From assembly GCA_018716485.1 (NCBI GenBank), contig DVJY01000062.1, forward strand, positions 1 to 35,355: a stretch of DNA of 35,355 bases. The letters run 5' to 3'. A program made the translations under genes and the position numbers. Positions 24,266 to 32,833 of this stretch are shown here, one piece after another. The stretch comes from Candidatus Scybalocola faecipullorum. GTDB taxonomy: Bacteria; Bacillota; Clostridia; Lachnospirales; Lachnospiraceae. The notes below the pieces were generated by a model that had not been told where the DNA came from, did no database searches, and saw only the letters and a program-made list of their open reading frames with translations. Numbering within the stretch: the stretch's first letter is position 1; each line of letters opens with the position of its first letter.

Positions 24266-25830
24266 TCAAAACACTGCTTATATCGTTAAAGCTTTCTCAT
24301 GCTTACAATTTTAATACTTTTGTTTACCGTCTGAGAAAGCTGCCGCTGGTCGGCCGTCTTTTTCCCGAATCACTGTATGCTAAAACAAACTTAAAAAGCT
24401 TCATTTCTTTTTTGATCATTGCAGGGGAAATTTTATGGCTGTTTGCCGGCAAGTTTTTATATCTCGGAATTATGGTCTTCTGGCCGATTTTCCTGATGCC
24501 GCTGCCGCACTCTGAAAGTTACGTGCATCTATTATTTTGCTTTACACTGTCCGGCGCTCTTGTCAATACAGAAATTTTAAGTGTCACAAAAGAAAAGTAT
24601 TATGCCGTCATTCTTATGCGTATTGATGACAAATATTATGCTCTTTCCTCATTTATACTCTATATTGCAAGCCAGTGGATTACTTTTTTTCCGGCTTCCA
24701 TCGTTTTCGGTCTGTTGGCACATGTACCGGCTTATTTCATCCTGATGCTGCCATTTGCCGCGGCTCTGGGAAAAATTGCCTGTGCCGGCCTTGTATTGCA
24801 AATATTTGAGCGTAAGAAAATACTGCTTTCAGAAAAAAACTGGAAGTTTATTTTCGGCATTCTGCTTCTGGGCGCTGCCGCCGGCTACGGACTGCCTTTT
24901 ACCGGATTTGCTGTGCCCGGCTTTGCGTTCGCTGTGATGACACTTATTTTTGCCGCAGCTGCGCTTCCAGCCGCCTTTTATCTGCGCAGGACAAACGTTT
25001 ACAGACGGCTGTATAAACAAATACTGACTGTAAATGCTGTTGTTTTTAACACAACCGATGCTGCCGGACAAATTCAGCAGAAAAACTATTTATCCCGGCT
25101 GTCCGAGACTTCCGTTCATTCATCGAATAAAGGCTATGCCTATCTAAATGATGTTTTTGTCTCACGCCACCAAAAACTGCTGACCAATTCAGCTAAAAAG
25201 CTGACTGCGGCGCTTTTAATCATTTCGGCGGCAGCCCTATTTTGTGTGGCTGTCATTCCCGAGGCAAAGGCGCCGACCAACAGCATCCTTATGAGGCTGC
25301 TGCCGTATTTTGTATTTATCATGTATATCCTGAACCAAGGCTCGACAATCACTCAGGCAATGTTTTTCAACTGTGACCACAGTATGTTAAGCTATCGGTT
25401 TTTCCGTCAGCCTGATGCCATACTCTCTCTTTTTAAAGCCCGGCTGAAGACAATCATCACCATCAACCTTATACCGTCGCTGGTCATCGCCGCGCTGTTG
25501 CCTTTGCTGCTTTTTGTCAGCGGCGGCACAGACAATCCGGTCAACTACATACTGCTGCCGGTGTCGATTATCTTTATGTCCGTCTTTTTCTCGGTACATT
25601 ATTTGGTGATCTACTACCTGCTCCAGCCGTATGATATTCATATGCAGGCCAAAAGCCACACTTACAGTATTGTTTGTGCCGTGACATATTTCGTATGTTA
25701 TATGTTTATACGCATACAGGCACCGACGCTGTACTTTGCCGCAGGGGTTATTATTTTTACAGTCTTATATATTACTTTCTCACTTTATCTCGCCTACAGA
25801 TTTGCGCCAAAAACCTTTAAGTTAAAATAA
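24262..25830 (+). CDS. ABC exporter permease, large multi-pass membrane protein
   Basis: This 522-residue protein has about ten to twelve hydrophobic segments in two blocks (roughly residues 45-250 and 315-515), separated by a soluble stretch of about 70 residues (YKQILTVNAV to RHQKLLTN). It starts inside the stop of the ATPase gene, so the two are translated as a pair. No sequence family beyond ABC-2-like permeases is confidently recognised. The length and two-block layout suggest a permease that forms the pore alone or as a homodimer. Transcription ends at the bidirectional terminator right after the stop. Confidence 0.85.
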   Translation: MIKTLLISLKLSHAYNFNTFVYRLRKLPLVGRLFPESLYAKTNLKSFISFLIIAGEILWLFAGKFLYLGIMVFWPIFLMPLPHSESYVHLLFCFTLSGALVNTEILSVTKEKYYAVILMRIDDKYYALSSFILYIASQWITFFPASIVFGLLAHVPAYFILMLPFAAALGKIACAGLVLQIFERKKILLSEKNWKFIFGILLLGAAAGYGLPFTGFAVPGFAFAVMTLIFAAAALPAAFYLRRTNVYRRLYKQILTVNAVVFNTTDAAGQIQQKNYLSRLSETSVHSSNKGYAYLNDVFVSRHQKLLTNSAKKLTAALLIISAAALFCVAVIPEAKAPTNSILMRLLPYFVFIMYILNQGSTITQAMFFNCDHSMLSYRFFRQPDAILSLFKARLKTIITINLIPSLVIAALLPLLLFVSGGTDNPVNYILLPVSIIFMSVFFSVHYLVIYYLLQPYDIHMQAKSHTYSIVCAVTYFVCYMFIRIQAPTLYFAAGVIIFTVLYITFSLYLAYRFAPKTFKLK

Positions 25831-25878
25831 CAGAGCAGGAGGCCGCGATATACTTTCGCGGTCCCCTGCTCTGTTTTA
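25829..25878. terminator. Bidirectional terminator between the ABC exporter and ATP-grasp operons
   Basis: The outer 11-bp stem (25829-25839 with 25865-25875) encloses a second stem (CCGCGA with TCGCGG), followed by TTTT on the plus strand and a T-rich tract on the minus strand. It overlaps the end of the exporter gene and lies next to the ATP-grasp stop, so it serves both convergent units. Confidence 0.9.
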
Positions 25879-27069
25879 TTGAGCAAAGACATAGTCATAA
25901 AATTCCATCATTGCCTCTTTTGTCGGGAATTTTGCAATATACGTCTGATTACCCATGGCCGGTGCCAACACTTCCGGCATACGTTCTTCCATGCAAAGAC
26001 TGTTTTTGTATTTTTTCAAGATATCTTCGTGACTGTGAATATAATTTCTGTTATCGCGTCTGCCTGCAAACGGACAGTAATAATGTTCCTGAACTTCTTC
26101 CGGCTTTTTGAAATTTCTGTCATAGACGATCATATCTGCCCATCGTTTGTACACATCTGTGCTATTGGCAAAATTCAGCATATCCGGCGTAAATCCGCCG
26201 CACGGACGCATATTCACTTCCAGCGCCGCAATATCTCCTGCTTTTCCAATTCCTTCGTGATCCCGAAGCAATCTGAAAAATTCCAAATGAACAAAACGGC
26301 TTTTCACTTCAAAACTTTTGACCGTGCGCCGGCCAGCATCTCTTACATCATCTTCAAGACGTTTTACAATATAATAATAGCTTTCTTCTTCATTGTTCAC
26401 AATATCCATAATCGATGTCATCGTAATATTGCCGGATTCAAATAAGGGTTCGCCTTTGCTGTTGATAATGGCGTCATACGAACAGATACGCCCATCAATA
26501 TACTCTTCCATGATATACTGAACCGGCGGCAATTCTCTGAAAAATCTTTCCAGATCAGCATCATTTTTTAATTTATAGGTGGCATTAGCGCCAACGCCAT
26601 TATCCGGTTTGACGATAACCGGATAACCGACCTGAGCGATAAACTCCCTCGTATGTTCGATATCGTCGATCATATGATACCTTGCAGTCGGGATACCAGC
26701 TTTTTGATAATACTCTTTCATTGCCGATTTAAATTTAACTTTGTGCATATCTTCGTTGCGAAAACCGGTGTGCAGATTAAAATCTGTCCGCAGCATTGCA
26801 TCCCGTTCCAGCCAGTATTCATTATTGCTTTCAATCCAGTCGATCCGTCCGTGTTTAAAAGTCAGAAAAGCTACACCTCTGTAGACTTCATCATAATTTT
26901 CAAGGCTTGATACCCGATAGTATTCATTAAGAGACGCTTTGAGATCATCAGATAATTCCTCATAAGAAGAATCCCCTATCCCTAAAACATTGACGCCATT
27001 ATCCTTAAGTTCTTTGCAGAATCTCCAGTAATGCTCCGGAAAATTCGGAGAAATAAAAATAAAATTCAT
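25876..27069 (-). CDS. ATP-grasp ligase-like protein of unknown substrate
   Basis: This 397-residue protein has the ATP-grasp layout: an N-terminal Rossmann-like domain (FIFISPNFPEHYW), then the nucleotide-binding part with VIVKPDNGVGA, MEEYIDG and the metal-binding LEVNMRP. Enzymes of this superfamily activate a carboxylate as acyl phosphate and join it to an amine or thiol. The first in-frame ATG abuts AAAGGG; the second, at 27069, has 9-base spacing and is chosen. It is the third gene of an operon with two predicted esterases, and a carboxylate-amine ligase plus ester hydrolases suggests making or remodelling of a small acyl/peptide compound. No carrier protein or synthetase is nearby to say more. 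Confidence 0.88.
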   Translation of the reverse strand: MNFIFISPNFPEHYWRFCKELKDNGVNVLGIGDSSYEELSDDLKASLNEYYRVSSLENYDEVYRGVAFLTFKHGRIDWIESNNEYWLERDAMLRTDFNLHTGFRNEDMHKVKFKSAMKEYYQKAGIPTARYHMIDDIEHTREFIAQVGYPVIVKPDNGVGANATYKLKNDADLERFFRELPPVQYIMEEYIDGRICSYDAIINSKGEPLFESGNITMTSIMDIVNNEEESYYYIVKRLEDDVRDAGRRTVKSFEVKSRFVHLEFFRLLRDHEGIGKAGDIAALEVNMRPCGGFTPDMLNFANSTDVYKRWADMIVYDRNFKKPEEVQEHYYCPFAGRRDNRNYIHSHEDILKKYKNSLCMEERMPEVLAPAMGNQTYIAKFPTKEAMMEFYDYVFAQ

Positions 27070-27100
27070 AACTTGCATCCCTTTCTCAATTCCGGCCGTT

Positions 27101-27859
27101 TTATCCGGCCATATACGGCAAAAACTTTTTCACTTGTTCAAACCACCAATACCAGTCATGGCTGACATCATACCCCCAATAGTCAAACCATGCATGAATG
27201 CCTTTTTGTGCCAGCACCGTATCCAGTTCGCGGGTACTGGCTTTCAGTTCATCTTCCCATGCGCCCTGACCTACGCAAAAAATCATCTTTCTTGCATTGT
27301 ACAGGGCTATATATGGATGATCTTCCGGCATATTTCTTAAATAATCAATCGGAGAGTTATCATAAATCAGCGGTTCCATGTAATCGCCAAAGCTGTCCCG
27401 AGAACTGTACAGCCCGCTCAGCGCCATACATCCGCTGAATAAATCCGGACGTCTGAAGAAAAAATTTGCCGCATGCATTGCGCCCATACTGCATCCGAAA
27501 TTCATCACGCCCCCCGCTCTGTGACCGCCATTGCCGGCAGCATTGATTTCAAAAATTTCCGGTAGAAGTTCATCTGTGATATACCAAAACCACTGCTCAT
27601 GTCTGCATATTCTGTCATGGGGATTTCCCCCTTTATCCGACCACGTCTGTCCATCAATCGTATCTGCTGTAAACATCTGTACTTTTCCTTCCTCAATGGC
27701 AGGCGCCCACACATCGAGCATACGAAAATTTTCAAAATCATAAAACCGTCCGTTCTGACACGGAAAAAAAAGCCATGGCTGCCCGCTGTGCCCATAAACT
27801 TTAAATTCCATATCTTTGCTCAGCTGATGACTGTACACCTTATGATATTCAATCTTCAT
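27101..27859 (-). CDS. Putative esterase (EstD/PF00756-like), first copy next to ATP-grasp
   Basis: The 252-residue cytosolic protein has an alpha/beta-hydrolase fold. The nucleophile elbow is GCSMGA (Ser124), the likely catalytic His is His234 in VSHDWYWW, and an acidic residue follows the strand IFCVGQGAWED (about 202-203). The elbow followed by MHAANFFFRRPDLF is characteristic of the putative esterase family PF00756, which includes Fes/IroE siderophore esterases, S-formylglutathione hydrolases and mycolyl transferases. No signal peptide is visible. It starts 21 bases after the stop of the second esterase and ends 31 bases before the ATP-grasp start, so the three form an operon. Acyl substrate unknown. 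Confidence 0.87.
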   Translation of the reverse strand: MKIEYHKVYSHQLSKDMEFKVYGHSGQPWLFFPCQNGRFYDFENFRMLDVWAPAIEEGKVQMFTADTIDGQTWSDKGGNPHDRICRHEQWFWYITDELLPEIFEINAAGNGGHRAGGVMNFGCSMGAMHAANFFFRRPDLFSGCMALSGLYSSRDSFGDYMEPLIYDNSPIDYLRNMPEDHPYIALYNARKMIFCVGQGAWEDELKASTRELDTVLAQKGIHAWFDYWGYDVSHDWYWWFEQVKKFLPYMAG

Positions 27860-27880
27860 GTCTTTTCCTTTCCGCCTGAA

Positions 27881-28636
27881 TTAAATCCCCAGGCACTTCA
27901 TAAATATAGGGATCTGCCGTTCCCATGACGCCTCGCAGTGGGTTCCCCCGGGAACGACTCTTGCACATACTCTGACCTGCCGGTCCATCAATACGGAAAA
28001 TACTTTTTTAAATGCCGCTGCCGCATTTTTATGTCCGTGAAACTCTTCACTGCCATAATCCATGTAAACATCAGTATCTTTATACAATTCTTTTAACCGG
28101 ATCATCTCTGTCAGTTTATTTGTCCCAAAATAAATACTCGGCGACAATGCTGCCGCTTTTGAAAAAATATGATTGTATTGAATCACCGCAAAAAGGCTCA
28201 TTAATCCCCCCATAGAACTGCCTGCAATATATGTATGTGTTCGATCCGGCAGTGTCCGAAGTGTTCGGTCAATTAACGGCTTCAGCGTCTCTGTCAGCCA
28301 GTCCATATAAACGCCGCCCAGTCCGCGAAGCATGCCTTCAGGCCTGACTCTTACCGCATAGGGAGAATATTCATGGAGCCGTCCATAACCTTCATGATTA
28401 CATTCCACGGCCACAACAATCAATTCTGAATCTACGCTGTCTAAATACTCGCCCATTCCCCAGCTTTTTCCATATGTTGCATCAGAATCAAAAAAAACAT
28501 TATGTCCGTCAAACATATAAAGCACCGGATAGTGCTGATCAGAATAATCATAATTTTCCGGAAGACGAATGTAAAGTCGCCGCTCTATATTTCCTGTCAG
28601 CTGCGGAATTTTAATCTTCTCAACAATAACTTTCAT
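27881..28636 (-). CDS. Putative esterase (PF00756-like), first gene of the ATP-grasp operon
   Basis: The 251 residues carry the same family signals as the neighbour but in the Fes/IroE-like form: YPVLYMFDGHNVF near residues 36-48, the nucleophile elbow GSSMGG (Ser141), the acidic residue in DYGSEEFHG and the final His233 in GGTHCEASW. An in-frame start at 28723 exists, but GGAGGT sits 11 bases before the ATG at 28636 and the conserved domain begins just after it. The two esterases are only distantly alike, so they probably act on different bonds or steps rather than being duplicates. Predicted cytosolic. Confidence 0.87.
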   Translation of the reverse strand: MKVIVEKIKIPQLTGNIERRLYIRLPENYDYSDQHYPVLYMFDGHNVFFDSDATYGKSWGMGEYLDSVDSELIVVAVECNHEGYGRLHEYSPYAVRVRPEGMLRGLGGVYMDWLTETLKPLIDRTLRTLPDRTHTYIAGSSMGGLMSLFAVIQYNHIFSKAAALSPSIYFGTNKLTEMIRLKELYKDTDVYMDYGSEEFHGHKNAAAAFKKVFSVLMDRQVRVCARVVPGGTHCEASWERQIPIFMKCLGI

Positions 28637-28749
28637 TACTACTTTTACCTCCGGCATATAGATATTGGGATTAAAATCCCCAACCATGATGTCTGCGGAT
28701 TGTTCCGTACTGCACACTCTCACAATGACATCATTATATTACCGTATTA

Positions 28750-28778
28750 ATCATATCGTATTTTTTTCATGCTTTCCA
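28750..28778 (-). promoter_or_regulatory. Possible promoter of the esterase/ATP-grasp operon
   Basis: On the minus strand TGGAAA (28773-28778, 4 of 6), a 17-base spacer and TATGAT (28750-28755, 5 of 6) lie 114 bases before the gene start. A second TATAAT (28733-28738) lacks a -35. A 14-base hairpin (28667-28680) lies in the leader just before the ribosome site. Confidence 0.45.
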
Positions 28779-28822
28779 GTATTTTTAGAAAATTTATGCA
28801 AAATTTGTACAATTCTTTCATC

Positions 28823-28851
28823 TTGACAAGTTCACCGGAAATATGTATACT
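28823..28851 (+). promoter_or_regulatory. Promoter of the copA-csoR operon
   Basis: A perfect TTGACA (28823-28828), a 17-base spacer and TATACT (28846-28851, 5 of 6) lie about 54 bases before the copA start. The predicted transcription start falls in the CsoR operator. Confidence 0.9.
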
Positions 28852-28857
28852 TTAATC

Positions 28858-28884
28858 AAATACCCCACCCGGGGTGTAGTATTT
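28858..28884. promoter_or_regulatory. CsoR-type copper operator
   Basis: The dyad AAATAC-N15-GTATTT encloses CCCC and GGGG tracts (TACCCC-ACCC-GGGGTG), the pattern bound by CsoR repressors in Firmicutes and Actinobacteria. It lies directly downstream of the -10 box, where bound repressor would block initiation; Cu(I) binding to CsoR would release it. Confidence 0.85.
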
Positions 28885-28904
28885 AGTTAAAGTGAGGTGT
28901 TTTT

Positions 28905-31466
28905 TTGAAAGAACATTTTAATGTAACCGGTATGAGTTGTTCCGCATGCTCCGCTCATGTTGAAAAAAGTGTGGCCAAACTCAACGGCGTTCACAATGTT
29001 TCGGTCAATCTTTTGGCTAATAACATGACCGTCGATTATGACGAAGGTGTACTGTCTTCGTCTCAAATTTGTCAGGCTGTTGCCGATGCCGGCTATGGTG
29101 CTTCTTCTGCCGATGCGCAAAGTCAGGGGACAAAACCTCAGTCGGCTGCCGTATCTCCTGTTAAAAATGAAATTAAAAATATGCAGTTTCGTCTGACAGT
29201 TTCCATCATTTTTATGATTATTTTGATGTACGTTGCTATGGGCAGCATGATCGGACTGCCTCAGCCGCCTTTTTTAACCGGCGCCCAAAATTCTGTTATC
29301 TTGGCGTTTACTCAATTTCTTCTGGCACTGCCGATCGTTTACGTCAACCGAAAATACTATATTAACGGCTTTAAGATGCTCTTTAAAGGCGCACCGAATA
29401 TGGATACACTTATCGCTGTCGGATCCGGAGCCTCTATGGTCTACGGCATTTTTGTTATCTATCAGATAGCTTGGGGACTTGGCCATAACGATATGTCTCG
29501 TGTTCATCAGTATATGCACGACCTGTATTTCGAATCCGCAGTAATGATCCTTACGCTGATTACTCTTGGAAAATATCTTGAGACACGCTCCAAGGGCAGA
29601 ACTTCGGAAGCCATTGAAAAACTTATCAGTCTTGCGCCCAAAACAGCCATCAGAATAACAGCCGGCGGTGAAGAAGAAATTCCCGCACAGGATGTCAGAA
29701 CCGGCGATCTTCTTCTCATTCGCCCGGGCGCCAGCATTCCGGTGGATGGCACGGTTATCGAAGGCTATTCTTCTGTCGATGAATCGGCGCTGACCGGCGA
29801 AAGTATCCCTGTAGAAAAAACAGTGGGTCAGCATGTTTTATCTGCCAGTGTCAACGGCAACGGCGTTCTTAAAATACATGCTGACAAAGTCGGTGAGGAC
29901 AGCACTTTATCCCAGATTATCCGTCTCGTCGAAGAAGCAAGCGCCAGCAAAGCACCGATTGCCAAGCTTGCTGACAAAGTCAGCGGAATTTTTGTCCCAG
30001 TCGTTATGACGATTGCCGCCGCTGCATTTATCATTTGGTATTTTATTGTCGGTCAGACATTTTCATTTTCCCTGTCTACTGCCATCGCCGTACTTGTAAT
30101 CTCCTGTCCGTGCGCACTCGGTCTTGCCACACCGGTAGCTATTATGGTCGGCACCGGTAAAGGCGCTCAAAACGGCATTTTGGTCAAATCAGGAGATGCT
30201 CTTGAAACAGCTCATAAAATCACCACCGTCGTTATGGACAAAACCGGAACGATTACTTCAGGAAAGCCTTCGGTCACAGATGTAACGACACTGGCCGGCA
30301 CCTCTGTGCAGTCTCTGCTGATACTGGCCGCCTCTTTGGAACAGTTTTCCGAACATCCTCTCGCCGGTGCCATTATGGACTACGCCAAGGCAAATCAGAC
30401 ACCGCTGTCTGAAGTCCGAGACTTCATGGCGCTTCCGGGATTTGGTGTCAAAGGAATGATTCAGGGCGTCCAAGCATTGGCCGGCAATATACGTTTTCTG
30501 AAAGATGAAGGCATCTTGGTCAATGACATTGAAGTCATCGGTCAAAAGTTTGCTGCAGAAGGCAAGACGCCGCTTTACTTTGCCTGCAATGGTCAGGCGG
30601 CCGGTATCATCGCTGTCGCTGATACCGTAAAGCCGACGAGTAAAACAGCCATCGATGAATTTCATCATATGGGTATTGACGTTGTAATGCTGACCGGTGA
30701 TAATAAAAAGACAGCAGATGCAGTCGGACGTCAGATCGGCGCCGATCAGGTGATTTCCGAAGTTCTTCCACAGGACAAAGAAAAAGTGATCAGAAATCTC
30801 CAGTCCGGCCATAAAACAGTTGGAATGATCGGCGACGGTATCAATGACGCGCCGGCTCTGACGCGGGCTGATGTCGGCATTGCCATCGGAGCAGGCATGG
30901 ATGTTGCCATAGAATCCGCCGACATCGTACTTATGAAAAGTGATCTTATGGATGCGGTTAAAGCAATTCAGCTGTCACGCGCTGTTATCCGCAATATTAA
31001 AGAGAATCTCTTTTGGGCCTTTTTCTACAATACGATCGGCATTCCTTTGGCCGCAGGCGTTTTCTTTATTCCATTCGGGTTAAAATTAAACCCAATGATC
31101 GGTGCGGCTGCCATGAGTTTAAGCTCTGTATGTGTTGTTTCCAATGCTCTGCGTCTGAAATTTTTCAAGCCGAAATTTCATGCGGCGCATTCAGAAAATA
31201 TTGCTCCTGTACAGCAAACTAAAGAAAATATATTACAAAAAGAAAGTGAGTGTTGTTCTATGGAAAAATTAATGACTATTGAAGGTATGATGTGTACTCA
31301 CTGCAGCGGCAGAGTATCACAGGTTTTAAATGACATTGACGGCGTCCATGCTGTTGTCAGTCTGGAAGACAAAAATGCTAAGATATCACTGAGCAAAGAA
31401 GTTCCGGATGATGTTCTGATCAAAGCGGTCACTGATGCCGGTTATCAGGTCACTTCCTTAAAATAA
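28905..31466 (+). CDS. copA: Copper-exporting P1B-type ATPase with N- and C-terminal metal-binding domains
   Basis: The 853 residues include an N-terminal heavy-metal domain (MSCSAC, Cys12 and Cys15), membrane helices, the actuator TGES (297-300), the Cu(I) channel motif CPC (401-403), the phosphorylation site DKTGT (Asp445), the nucleotide-binding HP pair (FSEHPLAG) and the hinge GDGINDAP (643-650). A second heavy-metal domain (MMCTHC, Cys797 and Cys800) is added at the C-terminus after a linker with ECC. It pumps Cu(I) out of the cytosol. The start is TTG at 28905 with GTGAGGTG 6 bases upstream; no ATG is available near it. It is under the CsoR-type operator and is followed by csoR. The C-terminal domain is the size of a CopZ chaperone and starts at an in-frame ATG (31260), so a separate product is possible. 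Confidence 0.96.
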   Translation: MKEHFNVTGMSCSACSAHVEKSVAKLNGVHNVSVNLLANNMTVDYDEGVLSSSQICQAVADAGYGASSADAQSQGTKPQSAAVSPVKNEIKNMQFRLTVSIIFMIILMYVAMGSMIGLPQPPFLTGAQNSVILAFTQFLLALPIVYVNRKYYINGFKMLFKGAPNMDTLIAVGSGASMVYGIFVIYQIAWGLGHNDMSRVHQYMHDLYFESAVMILTLITLGKYLETRSKGRTSEAIEKLISLAPKTAIRITAGGEEEIPAQDVRTGDLLLIRPGASIPVDGTVIEGYSSVDESALTGESIPVEKTVGQHVLSASVNGNGVLKIHADKVGEDSTLSQIIRLVEEASASKAPIAKLADKVSGIFVPVVMTIAAAAFIIWYFIVGQTFSFSLSTAIAVLVISCPCALGLATPVAIMVGTGKGAQNGILVKSGDALETAHKITTVVMDKTGTITSGKPSVTDVTTLAGTSVQSLLILAASLEQFSEHPLAGAIMDYAKANQTPLSEVRDFMALPGFGVKGMIQGVQALAGNIRFLKDEGILVNDIEVIGQKFAAEGKTPLYFACNGQAAGIIAVADTVKPTSKTAIDEFHHMGIDVVMLTGDNKKTADAVGRQIGADQVISEVLPQDKEKVIRNLQSGHKTVGMIGDGINDAPALTRADVGIAIGAGMDVAIESADIVLMKSDLMDAVKAIQLSRAVIRNIKENLFWAFFYNTIGIPLAAGVFFIPFGLKLNPMIGAAAMSLSSVCVVSNALRLKFFKPKFHAAHSENIAPVQQTKENILQKESECCSMEKLMTIEGMMCTHCSGRVSQVLNDIDGVHAVVSLEDKNAKISLSKEVPDDVLIKAVTDAGYQVTSLK

Positions 31467-31520
31467 AAACTACTGTCTCAGGATTAATTTCTATTAAAAA
31501 ATTTGAAAGGAGGCTTTTTC

Positions 31521-31784
31521 TTGAAAGCAGATAAAACAAAAGTCATCCGCCTTTTAAAGACGGCCAGAGGGCAGTTGGATGGCATTCTGAACATGGTTGA
31601 GGACGACCGTTACTGCATAGATATTTCCAATCAGCTGCTTGCCACTCAGGCCATTTTAACAAAAGTAAATAAAGAAATTTTACATGCCCATATGGAGCAC
31701 TGCGTTAAAGAATCTCTCTCCGGAGAAGACTCCGATCAAAAAATCAATGAAATGCTTATATTAATGGATAAATTGATGAAGTAA
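31521..31784 (+). CDS. csoR: CsoR-family copper-sensing repressor
   Basis: The 87-residue all-helical DUF156 protein has the Cu(I) ligand set Cys32, His57 and Cys61, with the same 25 and 4 residue spacings as C36, H61 and C65 of M. tuberculosis CsoR. It lacks the residue patterns of formaldehyde (FrmR) or nickel (RcnR) sensors. The start is TTG at 31521: AAAGGAGG lies 7 bases upstream, whereas an in-frame TTG at 31503 lies before that site. It is 54 bases after copA and probably co-transcribed, so it represses its own operon through the operator at 28858-28884 until copper rises. Confidence 0.93.
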   Translation: MKADKTKVIRLLKTARGQLDGILNMVEDDRYCIDISNQLLATQAILTKVNKEILHAHMEHCVKESLSGEDSDQKINEMLILMDKLMK

Positions 31785-31822
31785 TCCGTCATATAGGGAC
31801 ACCTTTTCCTATACACCGCAAT

Positions 31823-31862
31823 AAGCCCGGACATCGGCAGATTAAGCCGTGTTCGGGCTTTT
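31823..31862. terminator. Terminator after csoR
   Basis: An 11-bp stem with one G-U pair (31823-31833 with 31850-31860), extended by CGGC/GCCG, is followed by TTTT on the plus strand. It also lies just past the thioredoxin stop on the minus strand, where the T-tract is weak, so it may serve both convergent operons. Confidence 0.8.
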
Positions 31863-31865
31863 GAA

Positions 31866-32186
31866 TTATTCTTTTGCTTCTTCAAATAATTGAACAATTT
31901 CTTCTTCCGAAACGCCGCCGATGATTCTTCTGATGACTTTTCCATCTTTAAATAAAATCATTGTCGGAATACTCATAATGTTGTATTTTATAGAAATTTC
32001 CTGATAGTCGTCTACATTTAAACGCACAATCTTATACGAATATCTATCTGCTGTTTTCTCCAGAATTTTTTCCATAATTCTGCATGGCAAGCACCAATCC
32101 GCATAGAAATCGACCATTACTGGCTCTTTCTCCTTTAAAATTTTTTCGTAAAAATCTGCGCCGTTAATTTTGATGACCTCTATAAT
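31866..32186 (-). CDS. Thioredoxin, apparent AUU start, last gene of the SOS operon
   Basis: The active site is WCLPC (cis-Pro in SIPTMILF further on), followed by GGVSEEEI, all standard thioredoxin text. From the first ATG (32117) the protein would have 83 residues and lack the first strand and helix, but the frame continues upstream with good thioredoxin sequence (VIKINGADFYEKIL) back to a stop at 32205-32207. No ATG, GTG or TTG occurs in that stretch; an ATT at 32184-32186 has AAGAGG 6 bases upstream and gives 106 residues, the normal length. The alternative start at 32117 has AAAGGAG 12 bases away. It begins 18 bases after the YedK-like stop, in the same frame, so reinitiation is likely. 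It reduces protein disulfides. Confidence 0.8.
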   Translation of the reverse strand: MIEVIKINGADFYEKILKEKEPVMVDFYADWCLPCRIMEKILEKTADRYSYKIVRLNVDDYQEISIKYNIMSIPTMILFKDGKVIRRIIGGVSEEEIVQLFEEAKE

Positions 32187-32204
32187 GATACGCCTCTTTT
32201 CTCT

Positions 32205-32801
32205 TTAAAATATTAACCGTTCCTGTACGCCGGTCATATCTGCAGTAACTGCCGTTGGAACTTTTTTCAGCAGATGCTCTGCCTCCTTTGTATTATAAAT
32301 CCATGGTATCAATTCATCTTTTTCAAGAAGCAGCGGCATTCTGTCATGAACACTTTTGGCAGATTCATTAGCTTTAGTTGTAATTATTGTATAATGCCAC
32401 GCTTCATCGTATTTCTGATAAAATCCGGCCATATATAAGGTATGCCGTTCTTTTTCATAAAATGCTACTTTATTTTTTTCAGCATCCCATTCGTAAAAAT
32501 GTCCCGCAGGAATAATACATCGCCTTTTTTGAAAACTGTCTTTAAACATCGGACGTACCAATGCCGTTTCCGCCCGGGCGTTGATTATCAAACGCCGGCT
32601 GTCCGGCCGGATAAACCCCCACGTCATCAATCCGGCGGCCAGTTTCTTTTCACATCGGCTGCCTGCCGCTATGATCGGCCCCTGCTGCGACGGAAAAATA
32701 TCTCCTTTAGCCGCCTTTGACAGCTGCGCTTCATCTAATTCACCCACTAATAGTTTTATTTCTCTGATTGTCTCTTCATCTGCATAATAGCGTCCGCACA
32801 T
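32205..32801 (-). CDS. SOS response-associated abasic-site protein (YedK/HMCES, SRAP family)
   Basis: The 198 residues start MCGRY, with the catalytic Cys2 exposed after Met removal. Asn74 (INARAE), Glu104 (HFYEW) and His152 (HDRMP) complete the active site known from YedK and HMCES. The family forms a covalent thiazolidine link to abasic sites in single-stranded DNA and protects them. Length is typical. It sits in an operon behind a LexA-controlled Y-family polymerase, which supports a role in lesion handling during replication. The start ATG needs no change, since Cys must be residue 2. It is followed 18 bases later by the thioredoxin. Confidence 0.95.
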   Translation of the reverse strand: MCGRYYADEETIREIKLLVGELDEAQLSKAAKGDIFPSQQGPIIAAGSRCEKKLAAGLMTWGFIRPDSRRLIINARAETALVRPMFKDSFQKRRCIIPAGHFYEWDAEKNKVAFYEKERHTLYMAGFYQKYDEAWHYTIITTKANESAKSVHDRMPLLLEKDELIPWIYNTKEAEHLLKKVPTAVTADMTGVQERLIF

Positions 32802-32833
32802 TTTTATATACCGCCTTTTATTTCTAGTTTTTC

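Noticed and set aside
29274-29834. A 186-codon open frame antisense to copA
   Set aside because: It lies wholly inside copA, has no ribosome site or recognisable motif, and mirrors the codon pattern of the real gene.
30258-30812. A 184-codon open frame antisense to copA
   Set aside because: Same reasoning: it is covered by the P-domain region of CopA, which has all expected motifs, and the antisense peptide looks like no protein.
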